Shown here piece after piece: positions 17,224 through 26,836 of a stretch of DNA of 64,000 nt; the stretch's first letter is position 1, and the number at the start of each line of letters is the position of its first letter. Position numbers and translations under genes: made by a program. The notes beneath the pieces are model-generated. The model had not been told where the DNA came from and searched no databases. It worked only from the letters and a program-made list of their open reading frames with translations. Origin of the DNA: Candidatus Gastranaerophilales bacterium. GTDB lineage: Bacteria; Cyanobacteriota; Vampirovibrionia; Gastranaerophilales; Gastranaerophilaceae. Location: the NCBI GenBank assembly GCA_944324825.1, contig CALUXU010000005.1, forward strand, positions 1 to 64,000, written 5' to 3'.

Positions 17224-17850
17224 GTGTATAAAATACTAAAAAAGCAATTAACAACCAATAAGAATGAACTCCTGTTACTCGGGGGTTCATTCTCTTGTAA
17301 TCCGCCTCTGGTTGTCGGAGTTGTACATGGCGATGAGCCTCAGGGGGAGGAGTTGATTAACAGGTATCTTTCAGAGGTTGAGGATACCGGCATGTTGTTT
17401 ATTCCTTGCTTGAACCCTGACGGCAAGGTGTCGGGTACAAGGGTTAATTCTAACGGTGTTGATATAAACAGAAATTTCTCGACTAAGAATTGGGAGCGTT
17501 CAAAGAAAGACAATTATTACGGCGGAGATTTTCCAAAAAGTGAGATTGAGACAAGGTTTTTGATAGAGGTTATAGAGGAGTATAAACCTTCAGTAATTTT
17601 GACTCTGCATACCCCATACAAGATTGTCAACTATGATGGTCCGGCTCGTGAGATAGCAGATGAGATATCAAAAATAATTGGTTATCCTGTTGAAGAGAGT
17701 ATCGGGTATCCGACTCCCGGTAGTTTTGGAACTTATGCCGGAGTTGAAAGAAATATTCCGACAATAACGCTTGAGATGGACGAAGAAGAGAGTATTAGTT
17801 TACTTTACCCTAAAGTTAAAAAGATTTTTGATTATTTAGAGAAACATTAA
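17224..17850 (+). CDS. M14-family zinc carboxypeptidase, MpaA-like
   Basis: The protein resembles MpaA-type murein peptide amidases of the M14 family, which cut amide bonds in recycled wall peptides. The zinc ligands are visible: 'VHGDEPQGEEL' near residue 34 (His and Glu) and the later His in 'LTLHTPY' near 128. 'CLNPDGK' and 'GVDINRNF' near 78 are family signatures, and the catalytic Glu lies in 'ITLEMDEEES' near 183. Length is 208 with no signal peptide, so it is probably cytoplasmic. The start is GTG. Confidence 0.8.
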   Translation: MYKILKKQLTTNKNELLLLGGSFSCNPPLVVGVVHGDEPQGEELINRYLSEVEDTGMLFIPCLNPDGKVSGTRVNSNGVDINRNFSTKNWERSKKDNYYGGDFPKSEIETRFLIEVIEEYKPSVILTLHTPYKIVNYDGPAREIADEISKIIGYPVEESIGYPTPGSFGTYAGVERNIPTITLEMDEEESISLLYPKVKKIFDYLEKH

Positions 17851-17923
17851 TAAATTATTAACTAATAGTAAAAATCTGATTTGTGGGTTATAATATCCTT
17901 ATTGAAAAGAAGGAGAATTACTT

Positions 17924-18655
17924 ATGGCAAATCCGATTTTAAACGATAACTTTGGGCAAACAGAAGAAAGAGTACTTTCAGGTGCTCCAATGACTATTAA
18001 CGGAACAATTAATAAAACATTTTTGTTGTTTTTATTTGCTGCGGTTCCGGCATTCTACACATGGTCACAATTTTTAGCCGGTTTTATGGATAAGGCCATG
18101 ATGCTTACAACTATTGGGGCTATTGTTGGATTTATTGTTGCTCTGATTGTTGCATTTACAAGAAATGTATTCTTTATACCTGTATATGCGGTATGTGAAG
18201 GCTTATTTTTAGGCGGTATTTCTGCTATGTTTGAAAAACAATATCCTGGTATTGCTTTTCAGGCTGTTTCCGGAACCTTTGCCGCAATGTTTTCAATGCT
18301 TGCATTGTATAAGCTAAATATTATAAAATGTACTGATAAATTCAGAAGTGTAATTTTTACTGCGACATTATCAATAGCAGTATTATATTTGATGCAGATT
18401 ATAGCTTCATTCTTCCATTACAGTATTCCTGGAATTTTTGAATCCGGAATGGTGGGTATCGGATTTAGTATAATTGTTGTTGCAATAGCTGCTTTAAATT
18501 TAATTATTGATTTTGATTTTATTGAACAAGGTGCACAAAATATGATTCCTAAATCTTACGAATGGTATGGTGCATTTGGTTTAATGGTAACTCTTGTTTG
18601 GTTATATATTGAAATACTCAAGCTTGTTGCAAAATTAAGAGATAATAATAATTAA
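17924..18655 (+). CDS. Bax inhibitor-1/YccA family membrane protein
   Basis: The 243-residue protein has about seven transmembrane segments after a polar N-terminus of roughly 30 residues. The pattern, including 'GIGFSIIVVAIAALNLIIDFDFIEQG' in parts near 180-205 and 'EWYGAFGLMVTLVWLYIEIL' near the end, fits the bacterial YccA-like branch of the family. Its role in bacteria is not well defined (calcium or protease modulation has been proposed). TATAAT near 17890 and AAGGAG before the ATG give a standard promoter and ribosome site. Confidence 0.88.
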   Translation: MANPILNDNFGQTEERVLSGAPMTINGTINKTFLLFLFAAVPAFYTWSQFLAGFMDKAMMLTTIGAIVGFIVALIVAFTRNVFFIPVYAVCEGLFLGGISAMFEKQYPGIAFQAVSGTFAAMFSMLALYKLNIIKCTDKFRSVIFTATLSIAVLYLMQIIASFFHYSIPGIFESGMVGIGFSIIVVAIAALNLIIDFDFIEQGAQNMIPKSYEWYGAFGLMVTLVWLYIEILKLVAKLRDNNN

Positions 18656-18685
18656 CGAGCTACATAATTATGTAAGATAATTTAT

Positions 18686-18715
18686 AAGGGTTAGGCATTA
18701 TAGTCTAACCCTTTT
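18686..18715 (+). terminator. Terminator of the Bax inhibitor-1 gene
   Basis: AAGGGTTAG pairs with CTAACCCTT and is followed by T residues, about 30 bases after the stop. Confidence 0.85.
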
Positions 18716-18720
18716 AACTA

Positions 18721-18757
18721 AAAAAAGAGTATCCAAAGACTTGGATACCCTTTTTTT
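18721..18757 (-). terminator. Terminator of fba
   Basis: GTATCCAA (18729-18736) pairs with TTGGATAC (18741-18748) between A and T runs. It lies just past the fba stop on the minus strand and could act in both directions. Confidence 0.85.
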
Positions 18758-18771
18758 ATGAAACTTGTTTA

Positions 18772-19731
18772 TTAGTCATCAGCGTGACCGGCTGTTCCTA
18801 ATACATCTCTCATTTTGTGCATAACAAGTTCTTTAACGGCAGTTCTACCAGGTCCCATGTATTCACGTGGGTCAAATTTTTCCGGATGTTCCATGAAGAA
18901 TTCTCTGATAGTAGAAGTCATAGCTAATCTCAAGTCAGTATCGATATTGATTTTAGCAACACCGTGTTTAGAAGCGTAGTTAAGCATATCTTCTGGAACA
19001 CCTTGAGCGTTAGGTAATTGACCGCCGTATTTGTTACATTTAGCAACTAAATCTTGCGGAACAGAAGATGAACCGTGAAGAACGATTGGATAATCGCCAA
19101 ATCCTGCTTCTTTTAATGCATCTTTAATTTCTTTTAATCTGTCGAAGTCTAATTTAGCTTCACCTGAGAATTTGTAAGCACCGTGAGAAGTACCAATAGC
19201 AATAGCTAAAGAATCACAGCCTGTTTGTCTTACAAATTCAACAGCTTCTTTAACGTTTGTATATTTAGCATCTTTAGCATCAACGTTAACGTCATCTTCA
19301 ACACCTGCTAATTTACCAAGTTCAGCTTCAACTGAAACACCTCTTTCATGAGCGTATTCAACAACTTTTTTAGTAACAGCAACGTTTTCTTCGAATGGGA
19401 AACGAGAACCGTCAATCATTACAGAAGAGAATCCGCCGTCGATACAAGCTTTACAAATTTCAAAATCAGCACCGTGATCTAAGTGTAAAGCGATAGGTAC
19501 AGTAGTTGTAGCTAATGCTGCTTCAACTAATTTGATTAAATAAGTTTGGTTAGCGTATTTTCTTGCACCTGCAGATACTTGAAGAATGATTGGTGATCTT
19601 GTTTCTTCAGCAGCTTCTGCGATACCTTGAAGAATTTCCATGTTGTTAACATTGTAAGCACCGATAGCGTAACCGCCAGCTAATGCTTTTTCGAACATTT
19701 CTTTAGTTCCGACTAATTTTCTTTCGCTCAT
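18772..19731 (-). CDS. fba: Class II fructose-bisphosphate aldolase
   Basis: The enzyme cleaves or forms fructose 1,6-bisphosphate in glycolysis/gluconeogenesis using zinc. The N-terminus has 'GYAIGAYNVNNMEILQGI'. The zinc-binding region 'IALHLDHGADF' is near residue 80, 'VEAELGKLAG' near 135, 'AIGTSHGAYKF' near 178 and 'IVLHGSSSVP' near 210. The C-terminus has 'KINIDTDLRLA'. Length (319) fits the class IIA/B range. AAGGAGG lies upstream of the ATG, one of the best ribosome sites here, fitting high expression. Confidence 0.96.
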   Translation of the reverse strand: MSERKLVGTKEMFEKALAGGYAIGAYNVNNMEILQGIAEAAEETRSPIILQVSAGARKYANQTYLIKLVEAALATTTVPIALHLDHGADFEICKACIDGGFSSVMIDGSRFPFEENVAVTKKVVEYAHERGVSVEAELGKLAGVEDDVNVDAKDAKYTNVKEAVEFVRQTGCDSLAIAIGTSHGAYKFSGEAKLDFDRLKEIKDALKEAGFGDYPIVLHGSSSVPQDLVAKCNKYGGQLPNAQGVPEDMLNYASKHGVAKINIDTDLRLAMTSTIREFFMEHPEKFDPREYMGPGRTAVKELVMHKMRDVLGTAGHADD

Positions 19732-19823
19732 GTGAGCCTCCTTCTTATACTGTAAAATAACTTACACCTTAAAAAATACAATAAAGATGATGTTTTTACA
19801 AGTGGTAAAAAATCGTGATTTTA

Positions 19824-19852
19824 TTGACATAAAGAAGTTTTATTAATAATAT
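19824..19852 (+). promoter_or_regulatory. Leaderless-type promoter of rnhA
   Basis: A perfect TTGACA (19824-19829) is followed by a 17-base spacer and TAATAT (19847-19852). Only six bases separate the -10 box from the ATG at 19859, so transcription should begin at the start codon. No Shine-Dalgarno is present. Confidence 0.75.
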
Positions 19853-19858
19853 TTTTAT

Positions 19859-20356
19859 ATGAGTGAGGCTAAATTATTAGTAGAGATGTATACAGACGGT
19901 GCCTGCTCCGGTAACCCGGGGGCAGGTGGTTACGGAACTATTTTACGTTACAAAGATTCGGCAGGTAACTATCATGAAAAAGAACTGACAGCTGGATATA
20001 AGTTGACAACAAATAACCGTATGGAGCTTCTGGCTGTTATTGTCGGTCTGGAAGCGTTAAAAAAGCCTTGCAGAGTCAAGATAACTTCTGACAGCAAATA
20101 TTTTATAGATGCCTTTGAACAAAAGTGGATTGATTCCTGGCAAAAGAATAATTGGAAGACTGCATCAAAGAAACCGGTTAAAAATGTTGACTTGTGGCAG
20201 CGTCTTCTTGCTGTTATGAAGCAGCATGAAGTAGAATTAATCTGGGTGAAGGGGCATAACGGACATGAATTCAATGAACGCTGTGATAAACTTGCAGTAA
20301 ATTCTTCTCAATCAGACAATTTACTTGATGATGAATTATTCGAACAGTCCGTGTAA
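19859..20356 (+). CDS. rnhA: Ribonuclease HI
   Basis: RNase HI cuts the RNA strand of RNA-DNA hybrids. The catalytic acidic residues are visible: Asp in '[12 protein letters not shown]' near residue 12, Glu in 'NRMELLAV' near 60, Asp in 'ITSDSKYF' near 82 and Asp in 'NERCDKLA' near 144. The basic handle '[16 protein letters not shown]' near 100-115 is present. Length is 165. The promoter suggests a leaderless mRNA. Its last 21 bases overlap the convergent TPR gene. Confidence 0.96.
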   Translation: MSEAKLLVEMYTDGACSGNPGAGGYGTILRYKDSAGNYHEKELTAGYKLTTNNRMELLAVIVGLEALKKPCRVKITSDSKYFIDAFEQKWIDSWQKNNWKTASKKPVKNVDLWQRLLAVMKQHEVELIWVKGHNGHEFNERCDKLAVNSSQSDNLLDDELFEQSV

Positions 20357-21985
20357 TCTAAAAAGAATATCTTCTTCATTCATTTCAAATGTTATTTTGT
20401 TCAAATCTAAAGCCATCTGGTAGTATTCAGCAGAACTTGTTTTTTCGTCCATTGCTTGATATGCTCTGCCGGTATTAAAATATGCCAGAGTATAGTTCGG
20501 ATTAATTTCAATTGCACGAAGGAAGTGTGTTATTGCTTCTTCTGCATCTCCTATTCCATCTAAATATACAACCCCCAGATTGTTATGTGCGACATCAAAG
20601 TCAGGATTCAAATCTACGGCTTTATGTAAAGACACTAGTGCTTCTTCAATATAATCTTTTTCCCAGAGAGCTAACCCTGCTTTTGCGTATGCAAGAAAAT
20701 TGTCAGGATTCATAGTAATACCGTCACAGTATGTTCGGATTGCTTTATCCAGATTACCTGTAGCCATGAATAAGTCGCCCAGTGACATTAATAGATCATA
20801 ATTGTTAGAATCCAGTACCAAGCCGGCCTGGAATGTAGCTTCCGCAGCTTCAAAATTTCCTTTTACTTCGCCATATAGTGCACCCAGAGCATGGCATACG
20901 ATTGATGTCCAGCCTGCATCAGGATTAAGTTGAATAGCTTTTTGATAATATTCAATTGCATCATCATATAATTCTGCTCTGACAAGTGAATATGCAAGAG
21001 AATTGTTGTAATATGGATTTTCTGGATCTTCGTTGAGTGCAAGTTTGAATGCGGAAATAGAATTCACTTTATCGTTTCGGCGAAGATATAAGTGACCTAG
21101 TTCGTAATAAATTTTGCCGTTATCTATTCCAAACTCTAACAGCTGGTTATAGTAATCAATGATGGTGTCTATTTCTTCAGGAAAATACGTTTGCATAATT
21201 GTTGCAAGTTTAATTAATATTTCTCTGTTTTTAGGTGTTGTTTTAAGGGCATTCCTGTAGTATTCAAGACTTGAAACAACATCATTGCATTCTAATGATA
21301 AATCTCCTAATTTTTTATAGAAAATATCACCGTGCTGAGTGCGTTCCATTCCTATAGCATAGGTGTTGAATGCGGTTGGAAACATTCTGATTTTTTCCAG
21401 TGTTGCTCCTATTGTTTTGTATGAGAACACAGAAAAATTATCGGCAATAGATTCGTACATCATTTTTAACGCAGGATAATCACCCATGAATAGAATACTC
21501 CCTGTTAAGAAATAGTATAAAAACTTCACCATGCCGCTAAAAGTTTTACCTTCTTGCTGCATTTGTTTTTGTATTAATTGGGATAAAAATAATCTTGGTC
21601 TTGCAGAATTCGTTTTGTGTTTTGTAATAGCAATTTTAAACTCTTTTTCTGCGTTCTCGTAGTCTTCCGCCAAAGAATAGAAATATCCGGTATAGATATG
21701 TGCATTAACATTTTCAGGCTCCAGTGTAATAGCGGTTTTACACTGTTCAATTGCACTTTCAATAGAGATTTGCCCTTTTTCCCACATAAGACTGGCAAGT
21801 CTGTAGTACGCTTCTGCTAATTTGGGGTTGTATTTTATAGCATCGACATAGAATAGAATAGCTCTGTCGATATCTTCTTGCTGCTGCTTGATAAGATATC
21901 TTTGATGGGCTAAACGGGCACTTTCCAGTGCCTTCTCTGCTTCTTCTGCCTTGTCGATTGCAGGTATAATAAGCTGTTCGGACAT
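20336..21985 (-). CDS. TPR repeat protein (549 aa)
   Basis: The protein is built largely of tetratricopeptide repeats. Recurring pairs such as '[16 protein letters not shown]', '[27 protein letters not shown]' (read in parts) and '[13 protein letters not shown]' follow the W/L-G-Y-A-F-A-P pattern through residues about 35-530. There is no signal peptide or membrane segment. TPR proteins are scaffolds; the partner is unknown. ATG 21985 is preferred because GGAG lies six bases upstream; GTG 21991 overlaps that signal. It overlaps rnhA tail to tail by 21 bases. Confidence 0.88.
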   Translation of the reverse strand: MSEQLIIPAIDKAEEAEKALESARLAHQRYLIKQQQEDIDRAILFYVDAIKYNPKLAEAYYRLASLMWEKGQISIESAIEQCKTAITLEPENVNAHIYTGYFYSLAEDYENAEKEFKIAITKHKTNSARPRLFLSQLIQKQMQQEGKTFSGMVKFLYYFLTGSILFMGDYPALKMMYESIADNFSVFSYKTIGATLEKIRMFPTAFNTYAIGMERTQHGDIFYKKLGDLSLECNDVVSSLEYYRNALKTTPKNREILIKLATIMQTYFPEEIDTIIDYYNQLLEFGIDNGKIYYELGHLYLRRNDKVNSISAFKLALNEDPENPYYNNSLAYSLVRAELYDDAIEYYQKAIQLNPDAGWTSIVCHALGALYGEVKGNFEAAEATFQAGLVLDSNNYDLLMSLGDLFMATGNLDKAIRTYCDGITMNPDNFLAYAKAGLALWEKDYIEEALVSLHKAVDLNPDFDVAHNNLGVVYLDGIGDAEEAITHFLRAIEINPNYTLAYFNTGRAYQAMDEKTSSAEYYQMALDLNKITFEMNEEDILFRLHGLFE

Positions 21986-21991
21986 TACCAC

Positions 21992-22436
21992 TCCATAATG
22001 CTGTTTGCTGTAACATGGTAGACGGACTTAATTTTTGAATCTTTAGTATAAAAAATCGAATATCAACTATATAGTTTAGAGTTTGAATATTGCTGGATTT
22101 TAGATTATTAATCAGATTATTATATCTGCATATTATTGAGTCCTCACAAGGCTTTCAACCTTGCAAAAAATTTAATATACCTATTCATTTTTAAGGGATT
22201 ACAGGCATAGTATTTCAGTTTATAATGTTAGCGAAGTAGATTGGGGTCCTCTTCAGCTGCGCTGAGTATGTCGAGCAGCTAAGATAATCGACACTCTGAA
22301 TATTACAATAATTTCGCCTGGCTTCTTGACTTCATAGCTGCTTAGCTGCTTAGCATGAGTAAGCGCAATTCCAACTAAATATACATTTACCCCTAGGCAG
22401 AACTCCAACCAAATCCATTTACCCCTTTACCCCCCA
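21992..22436. other. Gene-free region with degenerate repeats and C-tracts
   Basis: About 445 bases lack a plausible gene. The left half is AT-rich and contains the presumed promoter of the TPR gene. The right half has an AGCTGC/GCAGCT inverted pair near 22255-22280, iterations of GCTGCTTA near 22337, and three copies of TTTACCCC at 22386, 22418 and 22426 just before the end of the next gene. It resembles decayed repeat DNA. Confidence 0.6.
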
Positions 22437-23309
22437 CTATCTTATAAAATTCCAAAAATATCTTTTTAATCTGCTTGTTATTGTTGTTTTGATATCTTTG
22501 TCTTTTATGTAAGAGATAGGGTATTCTTCCGGCTGAGTACATCTAGGGTATTTTAAATCGGTCGGACCGAACAACATAACGTACATTGGTTTATATCCGT
22601 CAGGTATTTCCAAATATTCGCATAAATCAGGAAATACCTTCAAGCATATTTCTGCAAATCCGCACCATAGAGTTCCGACATTCATTGATTTTGCGTAGAG
22701 TTCAAAATAACTAAGGTTTATTATTGCATCTTCCGGGGCGCAAGGAGCATTCAAAGGGGCAGATACTACAATCATATGCGGAGCATTTCTGAATATCACA
22801 TCTTCTCCGTTCAGGAATGCATTGCGGTATCCTGCAAATTTTTTAGATATAGAGTCAAATTTATTTGATGATAATATTTTTTTTATCTTGGAATTAGTCA
22901 TTTCTCTGAATTTATCCATTACTTCAATGTCATCAATTATTGAGAAATGAAGCTTGTGAAAATTACACCCTGTCGGCGGGTATTTAAGCATATTTGCCAA
23001 TTTTTCAATAGTATCTTTTGGTAAATTTTCGGCTCTGTATTGTCTTATACTTCTTCTTGATTTTATAAGTTTGAGTACACTTTTTTCTTCAGGCAGATTT
23101 TCTGTATTTTCTGAGTTCTCCGGATTTTTATTCATTATAGATAAAGCCCCTGTTGGACAGATAGCTAAACAATGCTGGCATTTTATACATTTATTTTCAT
23201 CCGTTATGTACGGAATTTTTTCATCATCAAATTCTATAATATTAGAGATACAGTCTTTGATGCATTGACCGCAATGAATACATTTTTCTTTATCTATTTT
23301 GAAGTGCAT
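22437..23309 (-). CDS. Ferredoxin-nitroreductase fusion protein
   Basis: The first 55 residues carry two 4Fe-4S motifs, 'CIHCGQCIKDC' and 'CIKCQHCLAICP'. A nitroreductase-like FMN domain follows from about residue 78 with 'KSRRSIRQYRAENLP' and 'PPTGCNFHKLHF'. Near the C-terminus is 'GTLWCGFAEICLKVFPDL' and 'MYVMLFGP'. Such fusions occur in anaerobes and probably pass electrons from the clusters to flavin; the substrate is not predictable. Length (290) is typical. AAGGAG precedes the ATG. It is downstream of pnp but behind its terminator. Confidence 0.9.
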   Translation of the reverse strand: MHFKIDKEKCIHCGQCIKDCISNIIEFDDEKIPYITDENKCIKCQHCLAICPTGALSIMNKNPENSENTENLPEEKSVLKLIKSRRSIRQYRAENLPKDTIEKLANMLKYPPTGCNFHKLHFSIIDDIEVMDKFREMTNSKIKKILSSNKFDSISKKFAGYRNAFLNGEDVIFRNAPHMIVVSAPLNAPCAPEDAIINLSYFELYAKSMNVGTLWCGFAEICLKVFPDLCEYLEIPDGYKPMYVMLFGPTDLKYPRCTQPEEYPISYIKDKDIKTTITSRLKRYFWNFIR

Positions 23310-23329
23310 AGTACTCTCCTTATAATATA

Positions 23330-23357
23330 AAAAGGCGGAATATTTATCCCGCCTTTT
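23330..23357 (-). terminator. pnp terminator
   Basis: AAAAGGCG pairs with CGCCTTTT around a 12-base loop, 20 bases after the pnp stop on the minus strand. Confidence 0.85.
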
Positions 23358-23376
23358 ACCTAGTCTTATTGGTTAA

Positions 23377-25530
23377 TTAAACGTTTGCAGGTTCTGCAAA
23401 TTGTGCTTTTTCAGAATCTGAAACGCCTTTCATTGTTAAGTTAACTCTTCCTCTGTCATCGATTTTTATAATTTTAACAATTACTTCGTCTCCAACGTTA
23501 ACATGCGGTTCGATTGTTTCAATTCTTTCGTTGCAGATTTGAGATATATGAACCATACCGTCTTTGCCTCCGCCTAATTCAACGAATGCGCCGATAGGTA
23601 TAATTCTTACAACTTTACCTTTAAGAACCATTCCCACTTCAGGTTTGAAGGTTAAGTCACGAATCATTTTTCTTGCAATTTCTGCGCCTTCTTGGTCGTT
23701 AGAAGTGATTGTAACCACACCGTTATCCTGAATATCAATTTCTGCACCTGAAGCATCAATAATTGCTCTGATTTGTTTACCGCCAGGTCCGATTACTGTT
23801 CCGATATCTTCTGTCGGTATAGTCATTGTAGATATGCTTGGTGCATAAGGTGACATAGGTCCAGGTTCTGTAATTGCTTTTCTCATTTCGCCGAGGATAT
23901 GAAGTCTTCCTTCTTTTGCTTGTTGAAGAGCACGTCTTAGGGTATCATTCGGAATACCTTTAGCTTTCATATCCATTTGAAGAGCTGTAATACCTGTATC
24001 ATTACCTGTAACTTTAAAGTCCATATCGCCTAAAAAGTCTTCAATACCTTGAATATCGGTTAATACAACAGGTTCTCTGCCTTCTTCTTTAATCATACCC
24101 ATAGCAACGCCGCCAATCATGCATTTTACAGGAACACCTGCATTCATTAATGCCATAGAAGATCCGCAAGTAGATGCCATAGATGTTGAACCGTTTGATT
24201 CCAATACGTCAGATGTTACTCTGATTGTGTATCCAAATTCTTCTTGAGAAGGCAGTGCCGGAATATTAGCTCTTTCAGCCAAATTTCCGTGTCCTACTTC
24301 ACGTCTTCCAGGTCCTCTCAATGGTTTTACTTCACCAACAGAGAAACCTGGGAAGATATATTTATGCATGTATGTTTTTTCTGTTTGCGGGTCAACGCCG
24401 TCAAGTTCCTGCTTCATGCTAGGACCTGCAAGTGTTGCAACAGACAATACCTGAGTTTGACCTCTTGTAAATACAGCAGAACCGTGTGCTCTTGGAATAA
24501 CCCCGACTTCACACCAGATAGGACGAACTTCGGTTGGTTTTCTGCCGTCTGCTCTGACGTTTTCGTCAAGAATCATTGCTCTCATGATTTTCTTTTCTGC
24601 AGCTTTGAATTCTTCCGCTACAAAATCAATACCTGTTTCTTCCATCATTGTTTTAATTGCATGGTCTTCAGGCAGAGCATCAATCTTTTCTTTTACAAGA
24701 TTTTTTGCTTCTTCAAGTTTATTTTGTCTGTATTCTCTATCAAAGTTGTGATAAGCATCAAATATCATATCATGTGCAGTTTCATTGATGATTTGTTTGA
24801 TTTCTGATGTATCATAAGGATCAACAAATTCTTCTTTTACTACTTCACATTGTTTTGCAAACTCAACCTGAGCATCACATTGTTTTCTGATTTCAACTTG
24901 TGCAAATTCAACTGCATTCATAATATCGTCTTCTGTAACAAAATTACATCCTGCTTCGACCATGATTACTGAATCATGTGTACCTGCAACAACGATGTCT
25001 AAATCAGAATTTTTAGCTTGTTGGTGAGTTGGGTTTGCAATAAAGTTCCCGTTTTCGTCTTTTGAAACTCTAACTGCACCAATAGGTCCTTCGAAAGGAG
25101 CACCTGTAAGCATTAATGCACAAGAAGCACCTAACATTGCCAGAGTATCAGGTTGATTTTGTTGATCATAGCTGAATAATTGTGCAACGATTTGAATATC
25201 GTTTCTATATCCTTTAGGGAAAAGCGGTCTTATTGGTCTATCGATTAAACGTGATACTAAGATAGCTTTATCACTTGCTTTCCCTTCAGAACGGTTGTAT
25301 CCGCCAGGAATTCTGCCAATTGCAGACATTCTTTCTTCATAATCAATCAAGAGCGGGAAAAAGTCTATTCCTACTCTAGGTTCTTTACTAACAACCGCAT
25401 GTACAAATAACATTGTGTCACCACATCTTACGGTTACACTTCCGTTAGTTGATTGTGCGTACTTACCAGTTTCGATTGTAACTGTTTTGCCCCCGATTTC
25501 AAGGGTCATACTTTTTGTTTCTGGTATCAT
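23377..25530 (-). CDS. pnp: Polyribonucleotide nucleotidyltransferase
   Basis: PNPase degrades RNA phosphorolytically from the 3' end. Two RNase PH-like domains (about 1-220 and 300-545) flank a helical domain. 'FTRGQTQVL' near 375 and 'GDMDFKVTGND' near 480 mark the active second domain. A KH domain ('VIGPGGKQIRAII', near 565) and an S1 domain (about 620-690, 'GAFVELGGGKDGMVHISQ') complete the usual order. Length (717) is normal. GAAGGA lies before the ATG. The commonly adjacent rpsO is not here. Confidence 0.97.
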   Translation of the reverse strand: MIPETKSMTLEIGGKTVTIETGKYAQSTNGSVTVRCGDTMLFVHAVVSKEPRVGIDFFPLLIDYEERMSAIGRIPGGYNRSEGKASDKAILVSRLIDRPIRPLFPKGYRNDIQIVAQLFSYDQQNQPDTLAMLGASCALMLTGAPFEGPIGAVRVSKDENGNFIANPTHQQAKNSDLDIVVAGTHDSVIMVEAGCNFVTEDDIMNAVEFAQVEIRKQCDAQVEFAKQCEVVKEEFVDPYDTSEIKQIINETAHDMIFDAYHNFDREYRQNKLEEAKNLVKEKIDALPEDHAIKTMMEETGIDFVAEEFKAAEKKIMRAMILDENVRADGRKPTEVRPIWCEVGVIPRAHGSAVFTRGQTQVLSVATLAGPSMKQELDGVDPQTEKTYMHKYIFPGFSVGEVKPLRGPGRREVGHGNLAERANIPALPSQEEFGYTIRVTSDVLESNGSTSMASTCGSSMALMNAGVPVKCMIGGVAMGMIKEEGREPVVLTDIQGIEDFLGDMDFKVTGNDTGITALQMDMKAKGIPNDTLRRALQQAKEGRLHILGEMRKAITEPGPMSPYAPSISTMTIPTEDIGTVIGPGGKQIRAIIDASGAEIDIQDNGVVTITSNDQEGAEIARKMIRDLTFKPEVGMVLKGKVVRIIPIGAFVELGGGKDGMVHISQICNERIETIEPHVNVGDEVIVKIIKIDDRGRVNLTMKGVSDSEKAQFAEPANV

Positions 25531-25659
25531 CTTTTTTCCTTCTTTCTTCGGCTGCTCGATAGCCGAAATTAATTACTATTACTTTATTTCTTTCTATTTA
25601 ATTATACTATAAATATTTATATTACCTAGTAGTATTTGTAAACAATTGTAACAAAAGGA

Positions 25660-25699
25660 TTGACAAAAGTATATACATAAGTATATACTGAGTATATAA
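25660..25699 (+). promoter_or_regulatory. Sigma-factor promoter overlaid by three phased AGTATATA repeats
   Basis: A perfect TTGACA (25660-25665) pairs with a -10 candidate near 25682-25689 (TATATA or TATACT, spacing 16-18). AGTATATAC occurs at 25668 and 25680 and AGTATATAA at 25691, that is every 11-12 bases. Direct repeats on one face of the helix across the core promoter look like an operator for a multimeric or tandem-binding regulator. Confidence 0.6.
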
Positions 25700-25806
25700 G
25701 AGGAGCTGAAATTTTTTAAGGTTTGTGTATAAAGAATTTTGCTCAAAGGATAGTGTACCCCAATTAAATATTAACGATAGTGTATAGTGTATTAAGGAGT
25801 TTATGT

Positions 25807-26709
25807 ATGGCAGATCAGTTACCTATTAAAATGAAGAAAACTAACAAATCATCCAACCCTTCAAAAAGTTTAGTATTAAAAGCATGTACAGATTCAGATT
25901 TATCCCGTTATATCAGAGATATTTCAAAATTTCCGGTATTATCTGCAGAAGAAGAAAGAGAAGTTGCAAGAAAAGCTAAAGCCGGTGATGAAGAAGCTAA
26001 GAAAACATTAATTCAAGCAAATTTACGTTTAGTTATTACAGTTGCTAAAAAAGCAATCCATATGTCTGCATTACCTATGATTGATCTTATTCAGGAAGGT
26101 AATTTAGGCTTGATGGTTGCGGTAGAAAAATTCAACTGGAAATTAGGCTACAAATTCCAAACTTATGCAACTTGGTGGATTAAACAAGCTATGTTCAAAG
26201 CAATTTCTGAACAATCTCACAGTATGAAAATCCCTGTTTATATTCAAGAAACGTTATCAAAATTTTCAAAAATTAAATCCGAAATGGAAAGAAAATACAA
26301 TTGCCAGGTTAAAAATAAAGATGTTGCAGAAAAAATGAATATTTCTCCGGACAAACTGGATACATTCTTGTCTGCATACTCTAAAACAATATCAATTGAA
26401 GGAAGTATGGAGTGTCAAAACGGGAAAGAACTTAACGTTGCTGACATTTTAGAAGATACAACGGCAGATGTTTCATCTTCTGTTGAATCAGAAAATCTTA
26501 AAAAAGATTTAGAAATAGTTATTTCAACCCTGAAAGACAGAGAACAAGCAATAGTTAAGATGCGCTACGGACTGGGAGATATTACACGCAGAACATTGGA
26601 AGAAATCGGTAACATTTATGGTGTAACCAAAGAATGTATCCGTCAAACAGAATTGCGTGCATTGAAAAAAATGAGAAATAATACACTATTAAGCTGTTAT
26701 GTTGATTAA
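25807..26709 (+). CDS. RNA polymerase sigma-70 family factor (group 1/2 type)
   Basis: The 300-residue factor has a region 1.2/2 start ('DLSRYIRDISKFPVLSAEEE'), 'NLRLVITVAKKA', region 2.3-2.4 'YKFQTYATWWIKQAM' near 120, region 3, and region 4.2 'RRTLEEIGNIYGVTKECIRQ' near 265. It lacks the long acidic 1.1 of a full RpoD. Region 4.2 reads VTKECIRQTE where RpoD has VTRERIRQIE, so it may be an alternative RpoD-like factor. ATG 25807 has AAGGAG seven bases upstream. Its promoter carries phased repeats. Confidence 0.9.
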   Translation: MADQLPIKMKKTNKSSNPSKSLVLKACTDSDLSRYIRDISKFPVLSAEEEREVARKAKAGDEEAKKTLIQANLRLVITVAKKAIHMSALPMIDLIQEGNLGLMVAVEKFNWKLGYKFQTYATWWIKQAMFKAISEQSHSMKIPVYIQETLSKFSKIKSEMERKYNCQVKNKDVAEKMNISPDKLDTFLSAYSKTISIEGSMECQNGKELNVADILEDTTADVSSSVESENLKKDLEIVISTLKDREQAIVKMRYGLGDITRRTLEEIGNIYGVTKECIRQTELRALKKMRNNTLLSCYVD

Positions 26710-26766
26710 TTGGGCGGGTAACAGCTATACAAAAAAACTAATCTCATCACTTATCTATATATTTAA

Positions 26767-26800
26767 AAGAGCGTAAATTTTATTTACGCTCTTCTTTTAT
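26767..26800 (+). terminator. Sigma-factor gene terminator
   Basis: AAGAGCGTAAA pairs with TTTACGCTCTT and is followed by a T-rich tail, about 60 bases after the stop. Confidence 0.9.
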
Positions 26801-26826
26801 TCGCAAAAAAAAATATTTATGGGGTT

Positions 26827-26832
26827 TATAAT
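26827..26832 (+). promoter_or_regulatory. -10 box four bases before a GNAT-like gene
   Basis: TATAAT ends four bases before the ATG at 26837. No Shine-Dalgarno is present, so a leaderless transcript is possible, although the spacing is shorter than ideal. Confidence 0.4.
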
Positions 26833-26836
26833 TAAT

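Noticed and set aside
24244-24807. 187-residue plus-strand reading frame rich in Cys and Phe
   Set aside because: It is antisense to pnp and its composition is that of a complementary-strand shadow.
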